Shown here one piece after another: positions 24,132 through 34,035 of a stretch of 64,000 bases of DNA. The position numbers were made by a program, and so were the translations under genes. The notes beneath the pieces are model-generated. The model had not been told where the DNA came from. It made no database searches and was given only the letters and a program-made list of their open reading frames with translations. The stretch is taken from the NCBI GenBank assembly GCA_030765045.1, contig CM060969.1, positions 49,054,716 through 49,118,715 on the forward strand. The letters run 5' to 3'. This stretch comes from Tenodera sinensis. Lineage: Eukaryota; Arthropoda; Insecta; Mantodea; Mantidae. Each line of letters opens with the position of its first letter. Positions within the stretch are counted from its first letter, which is position 1.

Positions 24132-26222
24132 ATGCTGCTTAGAAGTGGCAAAATAACAAGACTTTCAACATTAAGTGAATTAGATAAAGGAATTAAAATG
24201 TCGCGAAAAGAGATAGAAACAGGAGTGGGGGAAGGGGCAGATAGGCCTAGTTGTCAGGAAGGGTTAGAAAGCGAACAGGTGGAAATAAGCAAAGACCAAA
24301 GGTTAATGATGATGATGTTTGAAAGACTAGAACAGAAACTGGAACAAAACAAGGTAGAATTAGGTCAGAAAATGGAACAAAATAACATAGAATTGAAACA
24401 GGATATAGAACAAAGTTTAGGTCAGAAAATGGAACAAAATAATGCAGAATTAAAACATGACATAGAACAAAGTTTAAGTCAGAGTATAGGTCAGAAAATA
24501 GAGGGAGTGAGAGAGGACTTGGAAAATAATAAAAAAGAATTAGGTCAGAAAATGGAGGAAGTGAGAAAAGACTTAGAACAGCAAATGGAATTAGGTAGAC
24601 AGAACCTAGAACAGAAAATAGAATTAGGAAGACAGGAGTGTAAAGAAAATATGAAAGTAATGGAAACTAATTTAAAATTAGTTCACAAAAACTTAAATGA
24701 AACAAAGGAAGCCTTAGAAGCTAGGATAGAAATTGTAGGAGATAGGATGGGAAAGATAGAATCAGAGATGAAAGAGAATAAAATTGTGTTAGAAGAAGAA
24801 ATTGCTAGATGTAGGGATGAAATAACAGAATGTAATACAAGTGTAGACTGTAAGATAACAAATGTAAAAGCAGAAATAACTGAGGAATTAAGGAAAGAGA
24901 TTGAGGTAGTAAAGAAAGACATTATTAATGAAACTGTAGAACAAATTGTAATTCCTAAAATTAAGACAATGAATGATGTGATGCTTTCACAACAGGATGC
25001 TATAAATGATATGAAACAAAGCCACTTAGAAATAAAGAATGATTTAAAATCAATTTGTGAAGAAATGAAAAAAGGGAAAGAAAATTTGGCTAATGTAAAT
25101 GATGTTGTGAAGGCATTACAAAGACATGATGATTTAGATGTAAGTAATGTACAAGATGAGAGTTATTTGAGTAATGTACAAAATGTTGACTCACCATACA
25201 GAGAAAGAGGTTCACAACCAAACAATGACACAACACATAACACATGTTACACCAACAGCATATTACATGAAATCACACCACCTACATTTGACGAGGAGAA
25301 GGGAGACGATCCAAAACTCTTTGTTAAAGAGATGGAAGAATACTTTAGAGTGAAAAGGATACCAAACGAGCTTAGAATGATGATAGTTAAGAAAAGCTTG
25401 AAAAACAAGGCATTAGAATGGCTCAGGTTAACACTAGCTGGTCACGAGTCTTATAGCTCATTCAGAAATTTATTCCTATCAAGATATTGGGGCCCAGCTA
25501 AACAAAACCAAACTAGGGTAGAGCTAGCGACAGGTAGGTACGATCCAACCAAAGGGTTGTCGCTAGTGGATTACTTTATGAAAGTGGCCAACAAAGGAAA
25601 GCTATTAGACCCCAACTTGTCGGAGGCAGAACTAATTGCCAGTATAACAAGACATTTCCCAGACACAGTGAGAACAGGATTAATTGTTGCGAGGCCAGTA
25701 GATTTCGCAGATATGATAGAACTGCTGACAGCCTTCGAGACACAAAATGGTCGGCCTAATGAGCAAAGACATAGGAACGGTCACCCAAACTCACCCATCC
25801 TAAACCGAAACGTGACTACGAACAACCAGAGCGAAGGAGAACATAGAAATACTAGGAGTACCCATGAAAGGGGGAGAGGGGCACACCATTTCCCACAACC
25901 GCATAATCATGGCGAGAGGATGGAGAACACAAGACAGCGGTACCACGACACGATACCGAGGGGTGAATCGAGGTACAGAACGCACAGGTATGATCGTGGA
26001 AGACCAGGAGAACGTACTCATCAAGTGAATCATATACGATTCTGTAGGGAATACATGAATAGCCATAGGCCGTCGTACAATAGGGGTTCACGTCAAAGGG
26101 GCAGAAACCAAGGGAACATCGACAACGTAAGACAACAGGAACAGAATGAAAATATGCCGGATAGGACCGATACTGCACAGAACACAGAGACGACGATCAC
26201 CTCCAACGTCCAGGAAAACTAA
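24132..26222 (+). CDS. Gag of the Gypsy element
   Basis: This is the capsid precursor that assembles particles and packages RNA. The first in-frame ATG is 24132 (MLLRSGKITRLS), giving 696 aa. Another Met, at 24198 (MSRKEIE), is possible. Residues 30-330 are an unusually long heptad-rich coiled coil with near-repeats of LGQKMEQNN-type units. A retrotransposon gag domain follows (ITPPTFDEEKGDDPKLFVKE, KSLKNKALEWLR, FRNLFLSRYWG, LVDYFMKVANK). The C-terminus is Arg/Gly/His-rich (RGRGAHHFPQPHNHGE) and has no CCHC knuckle, so RNA is probably bound by the basic tail. The stop at 26220-26222 lies inside a 58-nt overlap with the pol frame. Confidence 0.93.
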   Translation: MLLRSGKITRLSTLSELDKGIKMSRKEIETGVGEGADRPSCQEGLESEQVEISKDQRLMMMMFERLEQKLEQNKVELGQKMEQNNIELKQDIEQSLGQKMEQNNAELKHDIEQSLSQSIGQKIEGVREDLENNKKELGQKMEEVRKDLEQQMELGRQNLEQKIELGRQECKENMKVMETNLKLVHKNLNETKEALEARIEIVGDRMGKIESEMKENKIVLEEEIARCRDEITECNTSVDCKITNVKAEITEELRKEIEVVKKDIINETVEQIVIPKIKTMNDVMLSQQDAINDMKQSHLEIKNDLKSICEEMKKGKENLANVNDVVKALQRHDDLDVSNVQDESYLSNVQNVDSPYRERGSQPNNDTTHNTCYTNSILHEITPPTFDEEKGDDPKLFVKEMEEYFRVKRIPNELRMMIVKKSLKNKALEWLRLTLAGHESYSSFRNLFLSRYWGPAKQNQTRVELATGRYDPTKGLSLVDYFMKVANKGKLLDPNLSEAELIASITRHFPDTVRTGLIVARPVDFADMIELLTAFETQNGRPNEQRHRNGHPNSPILNRNVTTNNQSEGEHRNTRSTHERGRGAHHFPQPHNHGERMENTRQRYHDTIPRGESRYRTHRYDRGRPGERTHQVNHIRFCREYMNSHRPSYNRGSRQRGRNQGNIDNVRQQEQNENMPDRTDTAQNTETTITSNVQEN

Positions 26223-26299
26223 ATACAAGTCGACTTTGTGTCCCGGAAGTTGACCTGTGTGGCAGTAGGGGCAACATTGACCGATGCAATGTAGGTACC

Positions 26300-29200
26300 T
26301 TGAGAAGACAGGCGAGTGAAAGAAAGGAGATAACCAATCCACCAATGATTAGGCTGAAGGTATGGGGTATCGAATTGCCAGCGATGATTGATACAGGAGC
26401 CAGTACATCAGTATGTGACGAACAGCTGTTCCAGGAACTGATAACTAAAAGGAATGCTGAATTCTTGCCTGTGTGTGGAGTATATTGCAGCACAGCAATT
26501 GGCAAGAAGAAGGAACATGTTAAATACCAGGTAAGGCTGGTAATTGAAATCGGAAGTTGGAAGTTCGATTTTATTGCCCTAGTAATACCTAGACTAACAG
26601 CTACCCTAATCATTGGCAGTGATTTGCTTAACCTTTGGAGGTCGGTAATTAACTATGACCTACATGAATTTATCATTAAGGAAGGAGCCTCAGAATGCAC
26701 TGCGAAGTTCCTGGAGGAAGAAACATGCCAGGAGGAACCAGACCAGACAGGGATCCATCCGGATGAACAATTCTTTGTGGAGAACATCAATGTCCACGAG
26801 AATAGGTTGGTAGACCTAAGGGTAAATAAGAAGAAAACAGGTTGGACGAGCGATGAAGAAACTAACGTTTGCAGCCATTGGATCTGCACGGAAGACGAGT
26901 ATGTTGCCTGGGACAACTACCAACCTGAACCACTACCAACAGATGGAGAAGAATCGATGCTACAGCTAATCGATGAGAAGGTCTGGGGGGCACATGGCAT
27001 CTCTGAAGAGGAAAGAAGCCAACTTAGGAAAATACTGGTTAAAAACAGGAAAGTTTTCGATAAAAAGCCAGGTACGTGTAACAAGTACGTACATACTTTC
27101 ACAGTAACAGATATAACCCCCTATTCACACAAATCCAGGCCCATCCCCAACTCCATTAGGGAGGAAGCTGACAGAGTAATCCAGAAAATGTTAGCGGACG
27201 GAATAATTGAGCCGTCGGACTCATGTTATGTGAATCCAGTAGTATGGGTCCATAAGAAAGGGGGAAAATTGAGGATGACCATCGACGCAAGGAAAATAAA
27301 TACACATACCTTGCCGGATCACTACAGGCCTGAGGGGGTAGACCAACTAATATCGAAATTGAAGGGAGGTCAACATTTCACTAGTCTTGACTTGACAGCA
27401 TCATTCTGGCAAATTCCTCTTCATCCAGATGTCAGGAAATATACCTGTTTCTTACACAAGGGAAAGGTATACCAATTTTCAAAATGTGCCTTTGGACTAT
27501 CGACCAGTAGCAGTGCACTACTGAGGGCTCTAGACAAAGTTTTTGGAGATACCATCGAGACTTTTGTGACGCAATATGTAGACGACTTTCTAATATACAG
27601 TGAGAATCCCGAGTCGCACTTACATCACATAGATTATGTATTATCCAGGTTCCAGGAAAGCAACATGACCCTAAATTTAGAAAAGTGTGAGTTTTTCGTT
27701 AAAGAGGCTGAATTTCTGGGCCACATCATAACACCTGATGGTATACAACCTAATCCGGAGAGGGTCAAGGCCATAGAGCATATACCACCCCCACGTAACT
27801 TAAAACAGTTAAGGTTTCTGGGCATTTTACAGTACCAGTCGAAATTCGTGGTCAACTACGCTAAGGAATTGGTACCCCTTAGAGCACTGTTGAAAAAAGA
27901 TACTAAGTGGGAATGGAATGCTGAACACCAGGTGGCCTTTGAGTATATCAAAGAACTTTTCAAGCACAGTATTCTCCTGGAACGACCGGATCCGAATTCA
28001 CCTTTTCTGGTATACACTGATGCTAGTGCGCACTCATATGGAGCAATATTAGCACAAGAAGATGCAGATGGCAACAAACATGTGATTGCCACAGCTTCTA
28101 GATTTTTAAACAAAATAGAAGCCAATGCCTGCATAACCGAACTGGAAATAGGTGCAATCCATTTTGCGTTGCAAAAGTTCAGACAATATATATATCTCTA
28201 TAAAATAATTATATATACAGATCACGTAAGCCTGTCCTTCATTCAAAAATGCAAGCTGACCAACTCCAAAATCTCAAGGTACATACATGAGATCATGTCA
28301 TACGACATAGAGGTCAAACATATCCCGGGGAAGGAGAACATCTTCAGTGACTTATTGTCAAGATTGAGGTCGGAGAGTCACATACCCGAGACGATATACA
28401 GTCCGCACCATGAGATCAAAATTATGCAGATAAGTAGCAAAGAAAGCAACGAGATCTTGCAAGACTTCAAGAACATAGCAAAGCTACAACAAGAAGACCC
28501 TGAATTGAAGAGGCTATTCGACAAGGCTCCAGACATAATACCAAGATTGGATGCCAAGATAGGCAAATTTAGGAACATCCTATTTAAATTGCATGGTCGC
28601 GACGTAAGGAAATGGAAAATGATGGTACCAAATTCCTTACAGGACAGGGTCATTTTAGCATTCCACCACTCGATGCTTCACTCCGGTACTGAGAGGACAA
28701 TGCTTGCCATCGAGGAGGTATTGTACATTAAACATCTTGGCAAGAAGGTCAGGAAGTTAATTTCCTCATGTGACCTATGCCAAAAGGCCAAGCCAATTAA
28801 TGTAAAGTACGATGTCATCCCACAATCCATCGTGAGGAACGAGAAAAATGCATTGGTGTGTATTGACGAGCATGGAGAGCTGCCAAGGGGTAAAGATGGA
28901 AACAGATACATCTTTGTCATGTTTGATGTTTTTACAAAATTCACCAAAATATACCCCATTAAGAACATCAAAAGCAGAACATGCCTAGATAAAATCGTCA
29001 AGGACTACATCCCAAAATATGGGAGAATAAAATGTATTTTATCGGACAATGCGACCATGCATAAGAGCAAGTTGTTTCAGAACACCTTAGAAACATTAGG
29101 AGTAAAATTGTACTATTCCTCAGCATATTATCCCCAGGGAAACCCGACTGAGAGAATCATGAGGGATATTAGTATTTATTTTCGTTTACTCTGCCACAGA

Positions 29201-29671
29201 GACCACACTTCCTGGACGGAAAAATGCGGATATATAGAGGAGGTGATTAACCATTCGGTGAACCCCACGACCAAGTTCGCACCTATCGAGCTAATGACCA
29301 ACACGAAACCAAGAAAATTAGCAATTGACATTGACACTACCATGGCTGCCCAAAGAGAATTATCAGAGAAAGAAAAATGTCAATTGGCATTCAGAAGATT
29401 ACAGCAGAAGGCTGAAAAAGGGAGGAACAAGGTGAAGAGATTCGTCAGGAAATGGTCCCCACAAATTGGAGAAAAGATGCTCTTAAAAAGCCACAAAGCA
29501 TCTAAGGCATCTGAAAAAAGATCCGGAAAGATGGAGCTATTGTATACTGGACCACTGGTCATAACAAAACAGCTGGGTGACCACACGTATGAGCTACAGA
29601 ATACAAATGGCAAGTTGGTAGGAAGATACCACAAAAATAAATTGAAGCCATACAAAGAAAGAACCAAATAG
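26300..29671 (+). CDS. Pol of the Gypsy element: protease - RT - RNase H - integrase
   Basis: The frame is -1 relative to gag and open from 26165. The first ATG is only at 26345, so a frameshift from gag is likely. Residues below are counted from 26300. Protease has DTGAS at about 31 and LIIGSDLL near 100. RT has QYVDDFLIY at about 425. RNase H has YTDASAHSYG near 575, then TELEIGAIHFAL. Integrase has an H/H and C-x2-C zinc site (FHHSMLHSG, SSCDLCQKAK). Its acidic residues fit D (IDEHGE, about 855), D (SDNATM, 916) and E (PTERIM, 951), so D to E is 35 residues. The C-terminal NGKLVGRYHKNKLKPY is typical of the family. All motifs are intact. Confidence 0.95.
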   Translation: MRRQASERKEITNPPMIRLKVWGIELPAMIDTGASTSVCDEQLFQELITKRNAEFLPVCGVYCSTAIGKKKEHVKYQVRLVIEIGSWKFDFIALVIPRLTATLIIGSDLLNLWRSVINYDLHEFIIKEGASECTAKFLEEETCQEEPDQTGIHPDEQFFVENINVHENRLVDLRVNKKKTGWTSDEETNVCSHWICTEDEYVAWDNYQPEPLPTDGEESMLQLIDEKVWGAHGISEEERSQLRKILVKNRKVFDKKPGTCNKYVHTFTVTDITPYSHKSRPIPNSIREEADRVIQKMLADGIIEPSDSCYVNPVVWVHKKGGKLRMTIDARKINTHTLPDHYRPEGVDQLISKLKGGQHFTSLDLTASFWQIPLHPDVRKYTCFLHKGKVYQFSKCAFGLSTSSSALLRALDKVFGDTIETFVTQYVDDFLIYSENPESHLHHIDYVLSRFQESNMTLNLEKCEFFVKEAEFLGHIITPDGIQPNPERVKAIEHIPPPRNLKQLRFLGILQYQSKFVVNYAKELVPLRALLKKDTKWEWNAEHQVAFEYIKELFKHSILLERPDPNSPFLVYTDASAHSYGAILAQEDADGNKHVIATASRFLNKIEANACITELEIGAIHFALQKFRQYIYLYKIIIYTDHVSLSFIQKCKLTNSKISRYIHEIMSYDIEVKHIPGKENIFSDLLSRLRSESHIPETIYSPHHEIKIMQISSKESNEILQDFKNIAKLQQEDPELKRLFDKAPDIIPRLDAKIGKFRNILFKLHGRDVRKWKMMVPNSLQDRVILAFHHSMLHSGTERTMLAIEEVLYIKHLGKKVRKLISSCDLCQKAKPINVKYDVIPQSIVRNEKNALVCIDEHGELPRGKDGNRYIFVMFDVFTKFTKIYPIKNIKSRTCLDKIVKDYIPKYGRIKCILSDNATMHKSKLFQNTLETLGVKLYYSSAYYPQGNPTERIMRDISIYFRLLCHRDHTSWTEKCGYIEEVINHSVNPTTKFAPIELMTNTKPRKLAIDIDTTMAAQRELSEKEKCQLAFRRLQQKAEKGRNKVKRFVRKWSPQIGEKMLLKSHKASKASEKRSGKMELLYTGPLVITKQLGDHTYELQNTNGKLVGRYHKNKLKPYKERTK

Positions 29672-31053
29672 CCTTTGTCAACAAATGTGTAAGGCAGGAG
29701 TAGTGGAGATGAAAGAAAGATAACAATTTTTAATGGGTTACTTATAGGAAATTACGTTCAGATTAGGATTACAACAAGGAAGAAAATCAACATAGTCATT
29801 GGCTATATCTACCACAAAGAGCATTGTCAACAAAGACAGATGAGGACACTGATTGTCATTAAATAAATGAATCATAGCGACGGAAGATAATATGTTTTTG
29901 ACATAAGGATGTCAGGGACAAAAGTAAAAATGAATCAATTATGATGAAAAAGATATAATATTTCGACACAAAGATGTCGAGAGTAAATTGAGAAGAAAAA
30001 TAATACAATTACAGAATAATTGTAAGTATAGAAGTTTTCTCTTATAAAAATAAGAGACAAAGAAATGACAATTAGTGAAGTGAGGAAAACCATAACCAGA
30101 AAAACAATGCCCATGAATTAAGATGAATATAGCCAATGATAAGCTCGAAGAAATGTTGAACCAAACAACAATGAATAATAACCCAATCAAGAAAATTAGT
30201 ACCATTAGTAACATCAGAGTTTAAGAACCGACTCAATAACCTGCCTATACATAAGCTTATAAGACAAAGAAGGCAAAGAACTGAATAAAATATTGCCATA
30301 AACATGATCATAATCATTAGCTCAAAATTTGTATCCTGTTTTTCTCTCCTCATAGCAAAGAATACAAGTCAAAAAACCACATGAAACACTTAAATTGTAT
30401 TTGTGTCAATGTCAAATGTACAATAACTGAGTATGTGTTGTATAATAACTGAATATGTATTGTATGATAACTGGATATATTGTACAATAACTGAATATGT
30501 TGAGTAATAACTAAATGCTTTATGCCAAAACTGAATGTGTATTGTGTAATAACTAAATATGTATTGCATAATAACAGAACATATGTAATGTGATAGCAGG
30601 ATATATTGTACAATAACTGAATATGTTGAGTAATAACTAAATGCTTTATGCCAAAACTGAATGTGTATTGTGTAATAACTAAATATGTATTGCATAATAA
30701 CAGAACATATGTAATGTGATAGCAGGATATATTGTACAATAACTGAATATGTATTGTGTAATAATTGGACATATTGTGTAATAACAAAATGTGTTGTACA
30801 ATAACTGGATATGTATTGTATAATAACCAAATGCATTGTGTAGTAACCGAATATGTGAAACTTATAAAGACATGTTGTATTATGTCAAAACAAAGGACAA
30901 AGACAAACAGTAAAGAAGACTGTAAAAAAAAAAAAAAAAAAAAAAAAAATATATTGTACAAAGTGATTGAATCATAGAAGTAGGGAGAAGTATTGTATTG
31001 TGTTTCAAGATTGTAAATAAGGTGACAATTTGAAAAACAAAACAAGGGGCATA
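29672..31053 (+). other. Non-coding 3' region of the Gypsy element with tandem repeats and purine tract
   Basis: No plus-strand ORF of note, and no env. At 30400-30860, short units resembling AATAACTGAATATGTATTGT repeat many times. Within them a 126-bp higher-order unit repeats (30475-30600, 30601-30726, and a partial copy from 30727). A run of A lies at about 30925-30949. A purine-rich tract just before the 3' LTR (around 31036-31050, ACAAAACAAGGGGC) is the likely plus-strand primer. Confidence 0.8.
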
Positions 31054-31616
31054 TGAGACAGAATATTGACTAATAGAAGATTGTCCATGTAAATATTTAT
31101 GTGAGAGTGTGTAAATTTCTAATTCTTTTAATTTGGGTGTATCAGGGACTTATTTCTTTTGATAATACTCAAAATAGACAATGTCTTCTCAACTGTTTGA
31201 GTTCGACCAATGAGAACTGTTGCGCGGATGAATACATAAGAATGGCGGTGTTGCGTCATAGGACGCTCAGAAACTATTTTCATTAGCGTCTGTGACTTCA
31301 AAGTGTAAGGACGTATAATTGTTGATGGCGTGTGAATATGTGAATTACACCAAAACTTTTAAACAGCATGGACGCTATCCAATTTTAACAGTTATTAACT
31401 AGCCGAAACTGTAACGAGAAGTGTAAATAACTAATAAATGTGTTTGTAATAAAAGTACGTTGGTTTATGCATTCCATTCTACGACCACATCCCCTGCAGA
31501 AAAGAGTGGCGTCTGCTCTAACAAACTTTCCACCTTCTAGCAAAAACAGTGCTCCATTTGCTGCTAAATTCACGCTAATATATGTGTAAAGAATCTTTTA
31601 ATAAAACCCCGCCACA
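31054..31616 (+). repeat. 3' LTR
   Basis: 563 bp, with no mismatch to the 5' LTR seen by eye. It is followed directly by the AGCC duplication. Confidence 0.95.
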
Positions 31617-31620
31617 AGCC

Positions 31621-32040
31621 GTTGGATGACATAGAGCACTATTTATGTAGACTGCAATGTATTACACAAATTAGACAAAAATGCAATGGATCCAAAATTA
31701 TTCTGAATTTTCTTAACTTGTTTGCAACATGCTTGGGATATACACTTCTCGAACTGATGAGAAGTAAGGATCACTGACAATCCATTGTTTGAAAATAATG
31801 CTCCAGATGACCACACAAACACCATCAAGGTTTATGCTCTGGTGTCAGTAAAACATAACATACCAAATTATCAATATTAGTTCTCACTGCTCTGTGCTGG
31901 CTAAAAATAAACACAATTTATTCATTCATAAAAAAAGCAGCAAAATAGTTAATAAATTAAAGTATAATAATACAAATGTTTAGTCAATGTTTAGGCATTC
32001 ATAAGCAAAGAGGCATTTCTAGTGTCATAGACAATTAAAC
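31621..32040. other. No gene recognised
   Basis: Flanking sequence to the right of the Gypsy insertion, AT-rich, with no feature seen. Confidence 0.4.
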
Positions 32041-32045
32041 TAAAT

Positions 32046-32388
32046 CCCTAGTGCAACAGCCCATGAAGGGCCAAGGCTTGCCATCCAGCCACTGTGTCTG
32101 TTACCTCTGCCGACCACAGGCATCATTGGTGGGGTGCAGTATTGGAGGGCGGGATGTGGTCAGCACCCCAAGCCCTCCCGGCCAGATATACGGCCTTCTC
32201 GACCTGGGGCCACTCCTTCTCCATCAAGTAGCTGGTCAATTAGTCCCCCCCGGAACATAATGAGGCTGAGTGCACGCCGTGCCAGACCTCCCAGAGGAGA
32301 TAAAATCCTGATGCTGGTACCAGGGATCGAACCCGGGTCTTCCACACCAGAGGTAAGTGTGCTACCAACTGTGCTACGGAGGGAGGTT
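32046..32388 (-). repeat. SINE family 1, full-length reference copy
   Basis: On the minus strand it starts with a tRNA-like head: an A box in TAGCACAGTTGGTAGCAC and a B box GGTTCGATCCC. A GC-richer body and a 3' end GGGCTGTTGCACTAGGG follow, for about 343 bp in total. The A and B boxes would form a pol III promoter. Shorter copies lie at 225, 10835 and 12862. Confidence 0.85.
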
Positions 32389-32434
32389 GTCATAGGCAAT
32401 TATAGATATAAAAGAATTTGCATACAATACAGAG

Positions 32435-32595
32435 ACCCAAAAACATCAGAACCACTGCACAGTATTTTTCCACTGTGCAAATTGAAACACAATAACAGCA
32501 GCTGATGTACAGAAGGTCATGCAGATGACTTGCTTTTCTCTGCTCTGAAAGTGCAGTATTGAGCTGATGCTGATATTGTGTGACTGAATTATTAC
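32435..32595 (+). pseudogene. Mariner-like relic, copy 2 (fragment)
   Basis: Nucleotide match to the left part of the relic at 7087. Shared words include TTTTTCCACTGTG and ACACAATAACAGCAGCTGAT, plus a later TATTGAGCTGA block. It is short and has no coding capacity. Confidence 0.6.
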
Positions 32596-32984
32596 CAGTG
32601 TGCTACATTATTTTGTCCTGTACTTGGTCACAGAGTGTATTAATATTTATTTAATATTTGATATTTATTTTGTTCTAATCTTATACATTTGAGCTATCCT
32701 TGAATTGGGCCCTAGCCCTTTTATCTTGGACAGCTCTTTGCAACACATACAATTGTATTTATCACTGGACGTGTTTAAAACATTGTCATATTATTCAAAC
32801 AATTGCATTGATCTGTTCTTTATTTCTAGTCTTTCTCTTCCATTTCTATTTATATTAAATCCCTTTTTTTTTAACTCCCCCTGTACCCTATTTCACGTAC
32901 ACTTCCTTGGTTTCACTTTAACGAACGTGTAGTTCAACTGACTTAACCTAGCTTCCCTCCTTCTTTAACTCCTAACTAACAGCT

Positions 32985-33650
32985 TCAAAACCATTTGCTC
33001 TGTCTCGTCACACGGCGAGGTGTACCTGTTGCTTGTTTGTTCTTTTCTTTCCACACATGATAGCTACCTTTCTGATCTCCTCCCTTTACATGACCATACT
33101 TAACACCCGTTTCTTTGTCTTCCCGCTTACACACATCCACTACTATGTCATCTTTTTCGCTCGTATTTTTTCTAATTTTCTTCGGAATTGCCCCCTTACC
33201 CTCGCTATTCCATACCCTCATAAACTCACTTATTAATTCACTCCATTCAAGCTTTTCTTCTTCCTTCTTTTTTTTCTTCTTCTTCTCTTCCTCCTTCCCA
33301 TCACTTCCTATCTCAGCTAAAGCTTCACTCAAGGTCGTTTCTCCCACCCGTGCTGTACTGCACCACACAAATGTTGCTGGTACATTTTGAAGAGTTTGCA
33401 TTTCCTGATCGTTCACCTCCTCAGTTGGTATTGTATTCTGTTGATCCAAGCTCTTTGTGTCAATTTTATTTTCCTGACTCATTGTCTTCTTTTTGTCCAC
33501 CTCATCGTTTTTTTGCTTTGATGTCCCTTCTGTCATTTTTCCATTGATCCATAGCTGCAAATTTCTAATGTATGCCACTTTTCCTTGCTTATGTGCCGAT
33601 CTTCTTTGTTCTATTAACCTTCTCAGTATTTCTCTTTGCTTATAGAAGTG
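32985..33650 (-). pseudogene. Unrecognised charged ORF, possibly a retroelement ORF1 fragment
   Basis: The minus-strand frame is open from about 33650 and can be read as IIHFYKQREILRRLIEQRRS, then HKQGKVAYIRNLQLWING. This is reminiscent of the nucleic-acid-binding ORF1 segment found in some LINEs and baculovirus FP-like proteins. The rest is lysine/glutamate-rich low complexity ending TPRRVTRQSKWF. There is no ATG until about 33539 (MTEGTSK). I do not recognise the family, and a host exon is not excluded. Confidence 0.3.
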
Positions 33651-33709
33651 TATTATGGCTCACCATTTGTTTTCTACTGCACAGCGTGTATTTACTTATG
33701 ATTCATATA

Positions 33710-33952
33710 TGTTGTTGTTAGCTAATGCTGGATTTCTGACAATGAAGTCATTAATCCTCTTGCTCTCCAATATTTTTCACAATGATATTGAAGAGAGCAA
33801 TAGCAGTAATAGTAACCGTTTTTTAGAGAGCATCATATTTTTATGTTTTGGTGGTCACATCGCTCTCTCACAACCCCCAGAATGTCTGGAGGACCACACC
33901 TGTCATTGGTTTACGGGTCTCACCGACCTGACCGGGAGAGTTATCAAAATAA
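33710..33952 (+). repeat. Dispersed repeat R3, copy 1
   Basis: A block of about 240 bp starts TTGTTGTTAGCTAATGCTGG and ends near GACCGGGAGAGTTATCA. It matches 58806-59042 throughout. It is probably a SINE or MITE, but I could not place a promoter box or terminal repeat. Confidence 0.75.
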
Positions 33953-34035
33953 ATTCACCGACCATATCCTCTGATTACCAATCAGAGGACGTATTACATG
34001 CCATGACAGGTCAGCATGTTGGGGTTAAGATTTTA

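Larger units (their letters stand above)
23311..31616 (+). mobile_element. Gypsy-type LTR retrotransposon, complete, apparently recent
   Basis: The 8306-bp element has two 563-bp LTRs starting TGAGAC and ending GCCACA. A 4-bp target duplication AGCC lies at 23307-23310 and 31617-31620. Order: LTR, primer-binding region, gag (24132-26222), pol (protease, RT, RNase H, integrase; ends 29671), a 1.38-kb non-coding region with tandem repeats, a purine-rich tract, LTR. RT before integrase places it in Ty3/gypsy (Metaviridae-type). There is no env ORF. By eye I found no difference between the LTRs, and both large ORFs are open, which points to a very recent insertion. Confidence 0.96.

Noticed and set aside
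30350..31045. A 231-codon minus-strand open frame rich in Tyr, Ile and Thr inside the Gypsy element
   Set aside because: It is a shadow of the 20-bp/126-bp tandem repeats, which are stop-free on that strand. The protein is itself a simple repeat (YYTIHIQ-type) and its orientation opposes gag-pol. It is not an env gene.
32280..32388. A tRNA gene (clear A and B boxes)
   Set aside because: The tRNA-like part continues into a repeated SINE body and recurs in other copies. It is a SINE head, not a functional tRNA gene.
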